A DNA stretch of 64,000 bases from Apricaphanius iberus (taxonomy: Eukaryota; Chordata; Actinopteri; Cyprinodontiformes; Aphaniidae): the NCBI GenBank assembly GCA_028564705.1, contig JAPXFQ010001003.1, positions 4,717,001-4,781,000 on the forward strand. The letters are read 5' to 3'. A model generated the notes under the pieces. It ran no database searches and had not been told where the DNA came from. It worked only from the letters and a program-made list of their open reading frames with translations. Below, piece by piece: positions 47,641-58,026 of the stretch (its first letter is position 1; every line of letters starts with the position of its first letter). The position numbers were made by a program, and so were the translations under genes.

Positions 47641-49470
47641 TATCAATTTGAGTGTGTGTGGTTTTTTTTAATATATTTCGAGGTTTAATTAACTGTGTAA
47701 CTTCCTAAATACTACAGTATTTTATTTTTATTATATATTAGAACTGAAGGATGGTGAACTTTATTTTTAAAATGACTGTATTCTCAATGTTACAGTTAAA
47801 TATGCACCTCCTTCTGTTCTAAGATCTAAAATAGATTTGCTACTAAAGACAAACCAGCAGGTGAGCCCAGCAACATCTTGGCTTGAACTCATCAAATGAA
47901 CTGAAACATTAAACAGACCTATAGCTGTCATTTAAAATGCACACACACATACAGAGACACATCAGGACAAAAGTTAAATGATGCACAGTTTGAGGAAGGT
48001 TGCACTTGTGTGTCAGAAACCAGACTGAAAGTTTAGGCATTAAAATGTTTCCTTTTGAAGCACAAAATACTTTACAAAACTTGATTTGAACATCAAAAGT
48101 GCTGACAGTTCAAATGTACATTTCCCAGCCATGAGACAGGTTCTGAAATATATTTATCAGAAAGACTGTTTTTCCTCTTGCCTGCTGCGCACAATTATGA
48201 TGAGTGACAAGATCCAACATCCAACGTTAAGGCATAGAAGTTCATCTCGGTCTGCCCAACAAGCCCTAAAGGAAGTCTTCATAGCCCTTTGGTCTGATGA
48301 AGGCCATTCTCTCGTTGTTAAAAAGCTGTTTCGTTGGACTGGTCATTAAAATGTGGCGAGCAGCAGCCAACACGTCTGTCCAGAGGCATGGTACTTGCCT
48401 CATCATGTTCTTTAATCATAGCGGAAAGAGAGCAGCCCACACTGGGGTCACTTTCAACGAGCCGCACTCTGAATGGTCTGAAGAGAGACCAATTAAATCC
48501 CACATTTTCTGACCCGTGAGCGACTGTGTAATGGGATCTGAGGGCCAGATCGGTCCTCGATAGATCGAGCAGAAGAAAAGTGAGAGTGATTGGCAGCACT
48601 TCATCCCTGACGTGAGCAGTTACATGTGTCTTTCCACGCCCCTGCACAGCCAAAAAAAAAAAAAAAAAAGGCACACAGTGAAAGCCTTTCACCCAGGCTG
48701 AAGTTGTGTGTAACACGTTCTTATTCAGGTTGCTTCGGTAAACAAGCATTCACCGGGAAAGAGAGAAAAATATAGGTATCCAGGAACCAGGCAGCAAGTA
48801 GAGATATAGTTACAGAGAGAGAAAAAAAACAATAATGTCAGGACTCTTAATCCCTAGGAAACACTAGTTATCAATCTCCTGTAAATGTCAGGCACCAGGA
48901 TATGCCCTCATGAATGATGGATATCTTCCGTGGGGTTTTTTTTCTCCTCATCTTTTTCTACATTGTATTATTGAGTGAACCACAGCCGGAGCTCAAAGTC
49001 TATCTTGAAAGGTAATAATCTCTCCTTGCAGTCGCTGCAACACTTGAATCCCAACTAACCGAGTGGTGACTTTGGGGCAGAGAAAACCAAAGAAATAACT
49101 TGTTTAATCCTACTTGTGTCATGTCAGTGTCACCCGGTAATGGCAAAAATTTGTGCTTTGTGACATCTGGAAAAAAACTAAAAAATTGCAATGCTTTTGT
49201 AGATTATTGCAATGAGAATGCTAACAGTTATCAAATCATATTTTTTGCACTCTTTTCATCTATGTTCAGTAATCATGACCTGACCAGTCTTCCTCTGCTT
49301 TACCTTTTTGGTAATTAGAACAGAGATCAAAGGTGGGCATAAAAAAGGAGTGAAGGTCATTAAACTGACAAAACATCTTGGTTGGCACCACATTTCCACT
49401 GACTTGTATTGCATACACTAAAATTGGGTTTTATGTAATTAATCAGTGAATGAAAAGAAAATCTGTAAAA
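47641..49470. other. Unique stretch
   Basis: Contains a GC-richer unique patch at 48230-48720 and an A19 run at about 48651-48669. The 143-codon minus frame at 48318-48749 crosses that run and has no motif. Confidence 0.35.
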
Positions 49471-49476
49471 ATCAAC

Positions 49477-49517
49477 GAGAGCAAGGGTACACACGCAAAT
49501 GCATCCTGGTTTATTTG

Positions 49518-49595
<78 letters not shown>

Positions 49596-49679
49596 GTATA
49601 TATACACACATAGATACATATACGTAGAGTGAGTGAGAGAGAGCAAGGGTGCACAAATGCATCCTGGTTTATTTGACAC

Positions 49680-49721
<42 letters not shown>
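49477..49721. repeat. Duplicated unit with (CA)n(TA)n and (CAGA)n microsatellites
   Basis: A segment of about 45 bases (AGAGCAAGGGT, AAATGCATCCTGGTTTATTT, GACACACA) occurs at about 49477-49522 and again at 49637-49680. The first copy is followed by (CA)n then (TA)n, the second by about eleven CAGA units. The array therefore grew both by duplication and by slippage. Confidence 0.85.
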
Positions 49722-50004
49722 GTATTTTCACATCAGATCATATAATCTGTGCTACTCGTTTGCCCAAAGATTTAATAGTATTTATGTGTTGGCAGGTTGG
49801 TCACTAGTTGGGTGATATGCAGTATTTAAAAAACGTGTATGGCGTGTCCTCACTGGACACTTTAATTACTAAATATTTACTTAATTTCTTTCTGGGATGA
49901 ATAAAATACTATTAAATTACATACATGTATTTAATTAATTTTTGTCACAAATAGCCAATTAGAAAATTAGATGTCTATAACACGATGCATTAAGGCATCT
50001 GGAT

Positions 50005-51985
50005 AGGGTGAGCTTGAATGTGGCATGGTGATTGGTTCCACACATTGAGTATTTCCAGAATTGCTGAGTCACAGGGAATTTCTCCAGGCCATCTCTCAGG
50101 TTTATAGAGAATTGTTCGGAAAATCACTAAATATCCACTGAGCTGCAGTCATGAGACTGAAAATTGTTGAAATCAGAGGAGAATGGGCAGACCCATTCAA
50201 GATGACAAAAAGGCAACAGTTGTGAAACCCCAAAGTGTTCAAAATTAAATAAATACATACAACATTATGAAATAAATATCAGCATGAATAAATATTAAAT
50301 AAAAATAAAATGTGACAATAAAATTATTAAAAACTGAAATCATTTCAAATGCAACGCCCATTTTTTGAAATATTTTGAAAAAATATTTTTTTATTTTAGA
50401 TTATACATTTGTGTAATATATATATACAGTATATATATATATATAGTTCATTAAATATTTATTTCACTGCTGCTCAAAGCTGCTCAGGGCGCCATGCCTG
50501 TTATTAGACTGGGGAAAGAGGCTCAGGTTGGCTGTTTGGTACGATCATTAAAATATTTCAGAAATAACACAAAACACGTTTAAATAATCTCCATTTAACT
50601 GACTGTAGCTAACAACCAACCAGGGCTTCCTCTCCCGTCTCCTCCTACTTGTGCTTGACAAAACAGAAAAGATAACAGCAGAACTCCGGTGCTACTGTTA
50701 GACAGCTGAGAGCTGAACCTGGGATCATTTCCGATTATATCATCCAGACGAATCAAGATGGGTCTCTGAAACGGTTCTTGATAAGTTATTTCAATATGAC
50801 CTTTTAGAGCAACCAGAGCTGAACAAAGTTCCTGCAGCTCCGACCCTTTACTTAGCATGCTGCTAGCTGCTCACAGAGCTACAACAACGGCTATCCAGGA
50901 AGACTAATTTTAGTTCCAGCCAATCAGCGTCCAGGTCTCAACCGCTGATTCTGATTGGCTGACGGACGACTTCCGTTCTTAAATGGCTTTTTGAAATAAA
51001 TACACCATTATGAAAAACCTTATTATGAAATAAAACCTGACTTTGGGAAAAAGAGAGATTGGATAAAAACTTATGGAATTAAATAAAAAATATCTTGAAA
51101 TAATTTATATTAATATGAAGTAAATTGCAGTGAAATAAATATTTAATGAAATATATATATATATATATATATATATTTTATACAAATGTATAATTTTAAA
51201 ATAAAAAATATGAAAAATATTTTTAAAAAAGGGCGTTGCATTTGAAATTAATTCAGTTTTTAATAATTTCAGTGTCACATTATATTTTTATTTAATATTT
51301 ATTCATGCTGATATTTAGTTCATAATGTTGTATTTATTTATTTAATTTCGAACACTTTGGCGTTCCATAAACAGTAGCTTAAATAGCTACTCATTACATC
51401 CAAGGTATGCATATTACCATATTTCAAGGCACAACATGTTGAACCAATACAGGTACCACTCATGACAGCTAAAAACAGAAAATGGAGGACACAATTCACA
51501 AACTTCCAAAAACTACAACACATTGTAAAAACCTTTCTTGGTCTGATGAGTCTCAATATCAACTACAAAGTTAGACGGTAGGGCCAGAATTCAACATAAA
51601 AAACATGAAAGTATGGATCCAACTTGCCTTTGCTGAACAATTTTGATTAGTGGCAGTGGTGTATTGATGAATGGTTTATTATCACTCATTGGTCACTTTT
51701 TTTAAAACACTATATATTGTTTAAACACCTCTATTTACCTAACTTTTGTTATTGACCATGTCCATCCCTTTACGACCACAGTGAGCTGGTCTTCTGATGG
51801 CTACTTTCATCAAGATAATCCCAAAGGATATAAAGCTCACATCATCTCAAATTGTCTTTTTTATTATCATTACAGTGAGTTCACTGTCATCAAGGATGTG
51901 CAGCAGACAAATTTTCATTAACTATGTGATTCTATCGTGTTCATAAAACCATAATCTCTGAGGAACGTTTCAGACACCCAGACGC
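50005..51985 (+). mobile_element. Tc1-like transposon remnant, interrupted by another element
   Basis: Left part 50020-50214: TTGAGTATTTCCAGAATTGC, ATCTCTCAGGTTTATAGAGA, CAGAGGAGAATGGGCAGACC, AAAAAGGCAACAGT. Right part from 51370: GCTTAAATAGCTACTCATTA, CCAAGGTATGCA, TCTTGGTCTGATGAGTCTCA, ACATGAAAGTATGGATCCAA, GACCATGTCCATCCCTTTAC, CTTCTGATGGCTACTTTCAT and AATCTCTGAGGAACGTTTCA. The two parts are collinear pieces of one transposase. The D..E region (about 51880) is deleted. Decayed and inactive. Confidence 0.75.
50221..51369. mobile_element. Long-TIR non-autonomous DNA element nested in the Tc1 remnant
   Basis: The first roughly 250 bases (TGTGAAACCCCAAAGTGTTC...) and the last roughly 250, reverse-complemented (TATGGAACGCCAAAGTGTTC...), align closely. 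Shared strings include TTAAATAAATA, CAGCATGAATAAATATTAAA and TTCAAATGCAACGCCC. The middle 600 bp are unique, GC-richer, with CCAAT-type boxes near 50919 and 50954 and no transposase motif. AACAGT at 50215-50220 recurs at 51370-51375. Excising the insert rejoins the Tc1 sequence. Superfamily is unknown; long TIRs are seen in Mutator-like and Foldback-like elements. Confidence 0.75.
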
Positions 51986-52019
51986 TCATCCATCCCTGTA
52001 ATAGGATGTAGCATTCACT

Positions 52020-52292
52020 TTTGTCATGCAGCAAAAAGGTCCTAGTTTGGAATTCCAGTCTTGGGTCTATCTGGATTTTCTTTCTGTTAATGTGTTAATG
52101 AGTGTTTTATTTGTTTTTTGTTTTTTTGGAAGGGTTCTCTGGCTTCTTCCCTCTCTTTAAATTTTATTTCCGTATGGACGTGTGCATGCTTATTTGTCCT
52201 AAGTGTCTCTGTGTAACCCTGTGATGGACTGGTGACCTGTTCAGGGTCCCTGTCTGTCTTGACCACTGGAGATAGGAGATCTTTGCGTGGTA
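52020..52292 (-). repeat. Antisense copy of the GGTGCCTATYTCCAGC-family repeat
   Basis: CAGCAAAAAGGTCCTAGTTT, TGTGTAACCCTGTGATGGAC, TGGTGACCTGTTCAGGGTCC and CACTGGAGATAGG are, reversed, the right-to-left order of the copy at 26716-27230. Confidence 0.65.
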
Positions 52293-53100
52293 GAATGTCA
52301 TGCAAGGACACTCAGGTAACGAAAGTGGATGGCTCTATGGAGCGCCACAAGAGAGAAAAAAAAAAATTCTGTTGAGAATTTTCTCTATTCTTCAAATTCT
52401 AACCTAAACAGCCAAATATGTTCAAAACAAGTGTTTTTTGTTTAGTGTGCAAAAAGTAATTTGTGACTGCAGCCAGAGGAAAGAAAACTGATAAATATAG
52501 CCCAGAAACTAGCACCTTGCAGGGATGTGACAGCTGCTAGAGAAAATGTTGGCAGCAGATTCCTGTCTCGCCCTGTATTCCCAGTCTCTTCATTGGGATA
52601 TTACAGGGATTTCGATCTAATTCTGCCATTCTGCTGAAAGCTCTAATTAAAACAAGTTAATAAAACCATTTACAATTACTTGATTGCTGTATATTAATCA
52701 GAATGTATGTATTTATTGTTTATTCATTTATTTATTTTATTTTTTCCTCGTTTAGCGCTTATCTTTTCTTATCAGTTATTGACCAGAGGATGCAGCATAA
52801 AGTTCAGAATCCTGGAAGGACTGATTAATTAATCGCTACTTATTATTCCGCTTGGCCTTTTAATGACAGCTGCTATTAAATCTGTTTTAAACTGTGAAAA
52901 GCGAAAGAAGTATGCTTTGACCTTTAACTTTAGATGTGTGGAGTTCAGGTTGTGAATGCTATGGAAAAGGTCTGAGTGACTAGCTGTGTTTGTGGCAAGG
53001 CAAATATAGTGTGGGTGCAAAAACCAAGTACAATGACAACATCTGAGCTTCTGTCACAACACAACGGAAAAGCGTCCACAGAAACATTCAGCAAAGCAAT
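52293..53100. other. Unique AT-rich sequence, putative start of first intron
   Basis: If the minus-strand exon at 53142-53229 is real, this is the beginning of its intron. Nothing else recognised. Confidence 0.4.
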
Positions 53101-53141
53101 GGGACTACTCAGACACCAACCGAGCTTGATCGGCTTCTCAC

Positions 53142-53229
53142 CTTGAGCTGGCGTGGACTGGATGAGAAAGGGGAGAAATAAAATCCATGTGGCGCGCCAC
53201 ATCGATCCGCTCCAGCGCTCTTCCAACAT
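53142..53229 (-). CDS. Candidate first coding exon of a secreted or membrane protein
   Basis: Minus-strand ATG at 53229 (A at -3) opens MLEERWSGS; a second in-frame ATG at 53202 starts MWRATW. The product has the tripartite form of a signal peptide: basic start, hydrophobic core WILFLPFLI, then polar QSTPAQ with a plausible cleavage after TPA. The frame runs into CAAG|GTGAG at 53142/53141, a consensus splice donor in phase 1, common after signal-peptide exons. The rest of the gene would lie at lower coordinates, perhaps beyond the window. I cannot identify the gene. Chance occurrence in GC-rich DNA is the main alternative. Confidence 0.5.
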
Positions 53230-53668
53230 TGTTCCAAGCCGGCCGGAGTGGCCAACAAGTACCAGGCGAGCTGGAGTCTGATTCCCTGCGCGGCTGCTGG
53301 AAACCCCGGCTCGGCTCTCCTGCTGCAGTCCGGTGGGTCCCTCTGTGTCTCGATGTCCGTCGGAGCGCACCAAGCAGAGCGCACAGAGCGCGGACAGCTA
53401 CTGCTGTTGAAATTCGGTCCGAGTCTGTTTGTTTTACAGTTCGAGTTCGCTTCACTTCTACAGATTAGGTGTGATATTCAGGATGATGTTTCCAACCGAG
53501 CATCCTCGGAGGGATCAAGTTTGAGTCTCTGTCTCTCTCTCTGCACCTGTAATTACAAATGGATCGCACACTTTCACCCTCCTTACATTCTCCAGTTTCC
53601 TCCTTCCCTTTTCTTTTGCAGACCAAACTTCGGCGGCTTACAGTGACTCCAAAGCAAAGAGCAGACTT

Positions 53669-54082
53669 TCACCTCCAGTCTTCCCTGTCTTCTCTGTTGA
53701 GAAGCTGCAGAAAGGAAGCCACGGACACACTCCTGTAAAGTTCCTCTTCACGGCTCTCCGTCAAGGTCGCCAGATCAGTTTGATAGAAGTTACGTAGCTC
53801 CAGGAGTGGAGAATAAGGGCGGCTGCTGCTGGTGGTGGTAGAGGGGGGGCTGGGGGTCACTTCCGAGCAGTCATAGTATTGTGGTCTGTACCCTCCTGCC
53901 GGTTCGTCTGCGTGTGTCGGATAGCGAGGAGGACGAGTCCAGGGTTCTTCATGAGGTAACAGTTGGATCCTGCAAATTGGCAGCGCAGCGCATAATGCCA
54001 CCATGCGGTCAAGCGCAAAAGCACACCTCACCGGACAACTCAACATGTGCAGGACATTGCGAGGCTGGAAAAGGTGGAACAA
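53669..54082 (-). CDS. Protein-like minus-strand frame upstream of the signal-peptide exon, unidentified
   Basis: An open frame of 137 codons ends at TGA 53671-53669. Its second half (from about 53960) has balanced composition, including YYDCSEVTPSPPSTTT, LLELRNFYQTDLATLTE and SVASFLQLLNRED, which looks more like real protein than the surrounding frames. A possible acceptor (TTTGCAG) precedes that half near 53965, and a GTAAGC donor follows the stop by about 27 bases. It could be the end of a separate gene, an upstream frame in the leader of the neighbouring exon, or accidental. No family recognised. Confidence 0.3.
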   Translation of the reverse strand: MFHLFQPRNVLHMLSCPVRCAFALDRMVALCAALPICRIQLLPHEEPWTRPPRYPTHADEPAGGYRPQYYDCSEVTPSPPSTTTSSSRPYSPLLELRNFYQTDLATLTESREEELYRSVSVASFLQLLNREDREDWR

Positions 54083-54090
54083 AGAGAATA

Positions 54091-54445
54091 TTTTGTTTTA
54101 GAAAAACTCGTTTCCTGCTTCTGTTGGCATGACCAGGCCTCGTGAATTAGAATGAAACTATTTTATACAAACCAGTTATAACTTACTCCCTGTTGCGTCT
54201 GCATAAGTGAATCATTAAATGGAAAGAGCGTGTTCAAAACATAGGCATTTAAGCATGTCATTAATTATCTGGAGAAAAATAAAACAGATGTCGAATATGT
54301 TATTTTTATCTAGACCTTACCATGCTACTATGAACTGCTTTTGAGTATGGTTAGATACAGATTGTGGATTAATAAAGATCAATCTTCAAAATTTTCTTCG
54401 AATTTTGGATTGTATTGTGAATAGGCCATTTTAACATAAATACAA
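54091..54445. other. Unique AT-rich spacer
   Basis: Nothing recognised. Confidence 0.35.
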
Positions 54446-54449
54446 TTAT

Positions 54450-54705
54450 GCTTTAAATGCACGTGTTTGATCTAAAACATGGCGATCAAGTCTCATTCTT
54501 AACAACTAGTGTCCCACATGCCTTAGTTTTCTGCCCTGGTTTGCCTAAATCAAATGAATGGTCCATTGCCAGGCCTATGCATAACTTAATGACCTACTCA
54601 GGAGGATACTTATCCATTAATCCAGCTGTGTTGGAGCAGGGGCACACTGAAAACATGCAGGACACCTGCTCCTGAGGATTGGACTCGGTTCTGCAGACAA
54701 GTTAT
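54450..54705. mobile_element. hAT-derived MITE remnant
   Basis: CTAAATCAAATGAATGGTCC, CCAGGCCTATGCATAACTTA, TCCAGCTGTGTTGGAGCAGG, AACATGCAGGACACCTGCTC and GAGGATTGGACTCGG follow the order of a teleost hAT-type MITE I recognise. The terminal repeats themselves are lost. Confidence 0.55.
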
Positions 54706-55650
54706 TGGAACTTAAATATGTTATACAGAAAACCTGGTTAAATATTTATAGTTGCTATCTGTGTCCCTTGTCCAAACAAAATTTTTCTTCTGTTTTTTCT
54801 TTGTTTTATCTTAATAATAGAAGGTTGTAAGATTTGTAAAACTATTTTCAGTTTAAGATTCAGTTGGTTTTCCAAATTGAAGTCATGTTGTGAAGGTCAA
54901 ATCTCTAACAACACTGTATTAAAATATGCTTGAATCATTTCGAAGTTACTATTCACATTTTTTGATTAATGGAGGTTTAGAAAAGTTTGAAGGTTTTGGC
55001 ATTTTATTGGCACAGCAAATAATTATTGTTTTAGCCATTTGAACAGAGATGGCAAAAAAGTTGCTCAGTGCATCTGCACTGGACATAATTCCCATTTACT
55101 TTACACACTACTTGATGTATACGGTTACTTAGCAGCTACAGTATTTACAGCAGTGCTGTGTAGTCCAAGAAAGCAAGTTAGTTACTCAGTTAGTTAGTCA
55201 TAAGTAAAATACTAACAACAATAAGAGGAAAGGAATTTTGCTTATCATTGGACTGTCCTGTCAATTTGTTTACTGTATAATTCAAAAAATGGTATGGTCA
55301 AAATTGTAGAATTTTCACAATGCCTGCTGAAATATGTGGGAGAAGAATGAGGTGGGGTAGTGATCAGCTGTCCCTCACCTCTGATGGCTCTGTGTCACAC
55401 ACAGTGTATGAGGCAGGCAGTAAATGTGCAGGGTGAGGCGAAAAGAGCAGTTCCCCACTGATAGGGGCAGTGCTGAGCCCCATAGGCACAATGGGTAACA
55501 GGTAAATATCGCTGTATGGTCTTCTATGCATTGAAAAGACTCAAAACATATAGTCTGAATAGAACCGTTTCAGGATGAATTTCCTCCTATGCGCCATAGA
55601 AGCAGCCAGACATGAAGGCAAACAAGGACGGTTTTTACAATGGAATGATA
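54706..55650. other. Unique AT-rich stretch
   Basis: Nothing recognised. Confidence 0.35.
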
Positions 55651-55654
55651 AAAA

Positions 55655-55890
55655 TGGTGTGACTTGGCTCAGTAGGTAGTAGTGTTGCAATTGGATGCAG
55701 TTTCAGCTTCCCCTTGTCATATGTCAATGAGCTGCTAGGGAAGGCACCTGATCATAAGTTGCCTACCAAGCTCTTTATCGGTGTGCAAATGTGAGTTTGA
55801 GCGGCTGAATGTGGCTCCAGTGTAAAGGGCTCTGAATGGGCAGCATGATTAGGAAAGCACTATACAAACTCAGTCCGTTTACCATATTCT
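55655..55890 (+). mobile_element. tRNA-derived SINE
   Basis: The head has an A-box-like TTGGCTCAGTAGGTAGTAG (55664) and a B-box-like GCAGTTTCAGCTTCC (55698), 34 bases apart, the layout of an RNA polymerase III promoter. The body reads AAGTTGCCTACCAAGCTCTT and TATCGGTGTGCAAATGTGAG. The tail GAAAGCACTATACAAACTCA, GTCCGTTTACCA is typical of fish SINEs sharing a LINE 3' end. The B box has drifted, so transcription is unlikely. Confidence 0.7.
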
Positions 55891-57140
55891 TAGTGAATAA
55901 AAATCAAATCAAATAACAATAAAGGTAAGTTCATACACGGTTTTATTTTTTATTAAAAACAAGCCTAGCCAAAAGATGATCTTTCCATCTATCATTCATC
56001 CATCTATCCATTTATCTTTATATCAGGCTATCTGTCTTTCTGTGCTAGCCTTAGAGAATCAGATGCATAACATACAGTAAGAACAGAGCCGCTCCAGAAA
56101 ATTACATTCAATGAGAAATATAAATAATCTGAGAATGAGGAACATGTACCTGTGAAAAGAAAAAATAAATACGTTAAAGCATCTTTTTTAACAGCAATAA
56201 AGACATGGTAATATACTGTAAGCATCTGTCAACTGTTTTCTGAAGAATATTTAAAATGGATGGGGGGGGCGGGGGTATGTGAATTATTATTGAATTATTA
56301 AAGTGTTTGTTATTTTGACTTCCCCTATCTCAACAACCAGATTGTTAAATTGTGAAATATACAAGAAAACAACAGATATGAGAAAATGTGAAATGCTTGA
56401 TCTTGAGCTTCTTATCCTCTCCAATCATTTAAAGCAGGAGTGCTGTGTTCCCATTTTTCCCATTGCAGACTTCTTTCTTGGTAAAATAAGCAAATGGAGA
56501 AAATTAACCGTCAGACGAACTAAAAAAAACGACTCTTCAACTCTGTTCAAATGTTAAAAATCCACTTGAATTAAAAGTTAAAGTAATGAAACTTTTGGCC
56601 TGTTGGCTGACAAGAGGCAGTAAACTTCAAACAATAATGTCCTGATATGATGTAGAAATAGATTAATGAGCTTTTTTTGAAATATATTTTATTTATTTTT
56701 GACCCAGTATGGCCTTTATCCACCTGCTAACATTATTTTTGATTAACTGTAATTTTGAGAATATGTTAGACAGGTTAACAGTATATCTTAGACAATGCAA
56801 AATCTTTTATACATAAAACAACTCATTCAAATAATTATTTACCTAATTATTTTGGAGCAGCTGAGTGTGACACATTACTAGGCATGTCAAATATTGAAGA
56901 ACAGGGCATGCAACTGCCAAATCTTTGCATGTTTGCTTGCATTAAGTAACTAGGCTTTTATCCATTAAATCATGCTGCCAGAAATTGGACATTAACATTA
57001 TTAGAAAAATGTTGCCTGGTCCAATGAGACTAAACTGTAGATAAATTATTTAATAGGGAAAAAATTTAAGATGCCAAGCTAAATACATGAATTCCGCTTG
57101 CTATGTATCCATGGTACAGGCTAGCTGTGGTGATTTTATG
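55891..57140. other. Unique AT-rich stretch
   Basis: Contains degenerate ATCC/TATC repeats near 55985-56030 and a G-run at 56261-56275. No gene. Confidence 0.35.
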
Positions 57141-58026
57141 GTTCAGAGCGGGGATGCCTAAACTTTTTCCTTCAGAGGGCCAAAATAAAAATCTATAAGA
57201 GGGGCCAAACGTAATAATATTTTACAAGAAATATAAATACTAAGAATAAAGTATTTATATTTTTTATACAGTTATTTAACCTTCCTTTCTGTGTAAATAT
57301 GATTAAACATATGACAAATAAGGCATTATATGGGAATTTAGAACCATATCAAAACTTCAGTATTGATTTAACACTAATGTCAAGAAAAAAGAAAAGACTT
57401 TTCATTCATTCAGGGATGATGTGAGGGATTGCTGAGAAGTCCCGACGGAATTTTTTTGTGGTTCTCTAATTCCTAGATTAAACATTGTATTGTAATAACT
57501 TTTCTTGTAAAGTGCCTTGAGATGACATTTGTTGTGAAATGGCGCTATATAAATAAACTGAATTGTATTGAATTTGTTTTTCTCTTTGTGCCACTAACAG
57601 TGCCTATCCATGTTGATAATAGCTGCTTAAGCTAGCAGCCAGTGCGGTGACCCATGAACTTGAGGATTTATTTTATTCAGTCCGGTGCGGTAGCAAAGGC
57701 TTATTGGTCATTTTGTAAACTGATGGAATATTTGGTCTTATAAAGTATGCAAATGTTAATACAAGCAAAAATACACTCTACATGCCCCCTGTATTTGCTT
57801 ATATTTCAATTTTAAATGTAATTTGTGATATAAGCCGCATCAGTGATTTATTGAACCCATTGATCACAAGCAGTATCAGTAGCAGAATAAAAAAATCATA
57901 ATGCACATTTACCTGAACAAAGCAGATTTTTATGTCGTATCCAAGGCACCCCTAGCAGGCCAAATTAATCAGCTATGGTCCCAAAGTTGGCCTGCTGGCC
58001 CCACTTTGGGCACCCCTGGTTTAGAG
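57141..58026. mobile_element. Non-autonomous hAT (Charlie-like) element, 870 bp
   Basis: Ends CGGGGATGCCTAAACTTTTT (57149) and, reverse-complemented, CAGGGGTGCCCAAAGTGGGG (to 58018) form inverted repeats with the CAGGGGTG-type start of hAT-Charlie elements. They are flanked by GTTCAGAG (57141-57148) and GTTTAGAG (58019-58026), an 8-bp duplication with one change. No transposase motif inside. Confidence 0.75.
57470..57578 (+). repeat. L2-type LINE/SINE tail nested in the hAT element
   Basis: GTAAAGTGCCTTGAGATGAC, GGCGCTATATAAATAAACTG and a (ATTGA)n tail are diagnostic of a fish L2-group 3' end. Confidence 0.65.

Larger units (their letters stand above)
53100..54090 (-). promoter_or_regulatory. 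CpG-rich region, likely promoter/5' part of a host gene
   Basis: CpG dinucleotides are frequent here (for example GGCGCGCCACATCGATCCGC at 53191-53210), unlike the surrounding AT-rich DNA, and no transposon ends are recognisable. Such islands mark vertebrate promoters. The strand is taken from the signal-peptide exon. There are strong splice-like signals on both strands: minus donors at 53141 and 53642 (GTAAGC), and a plus pyrimidine tract with AG at about 53621. The direction is therefore not beyond doubt. Confidence 0.55.

Noticed and set aside
53187..53646. Plus-strand frames across the CpG-rich region
   Set aside because: Overlap the better supported minus-strand signal-peptide exon. A plus-strand gene is not excluded because of the strong pyrimidine-AG at about 53,621.
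55655..55740. A genuine tRNA gene at the SINE head
   Set aside because: A- and B-box-like motifs are present but no cloverleaf with a full acceptor stem could be formed, and the SINE body follows directly.
56257..56277. G-quadruplex at the G-run
   Set aside because: Only two adjacent G tracts separated by one C. A polymorphic homopolymer is the simpler reading.
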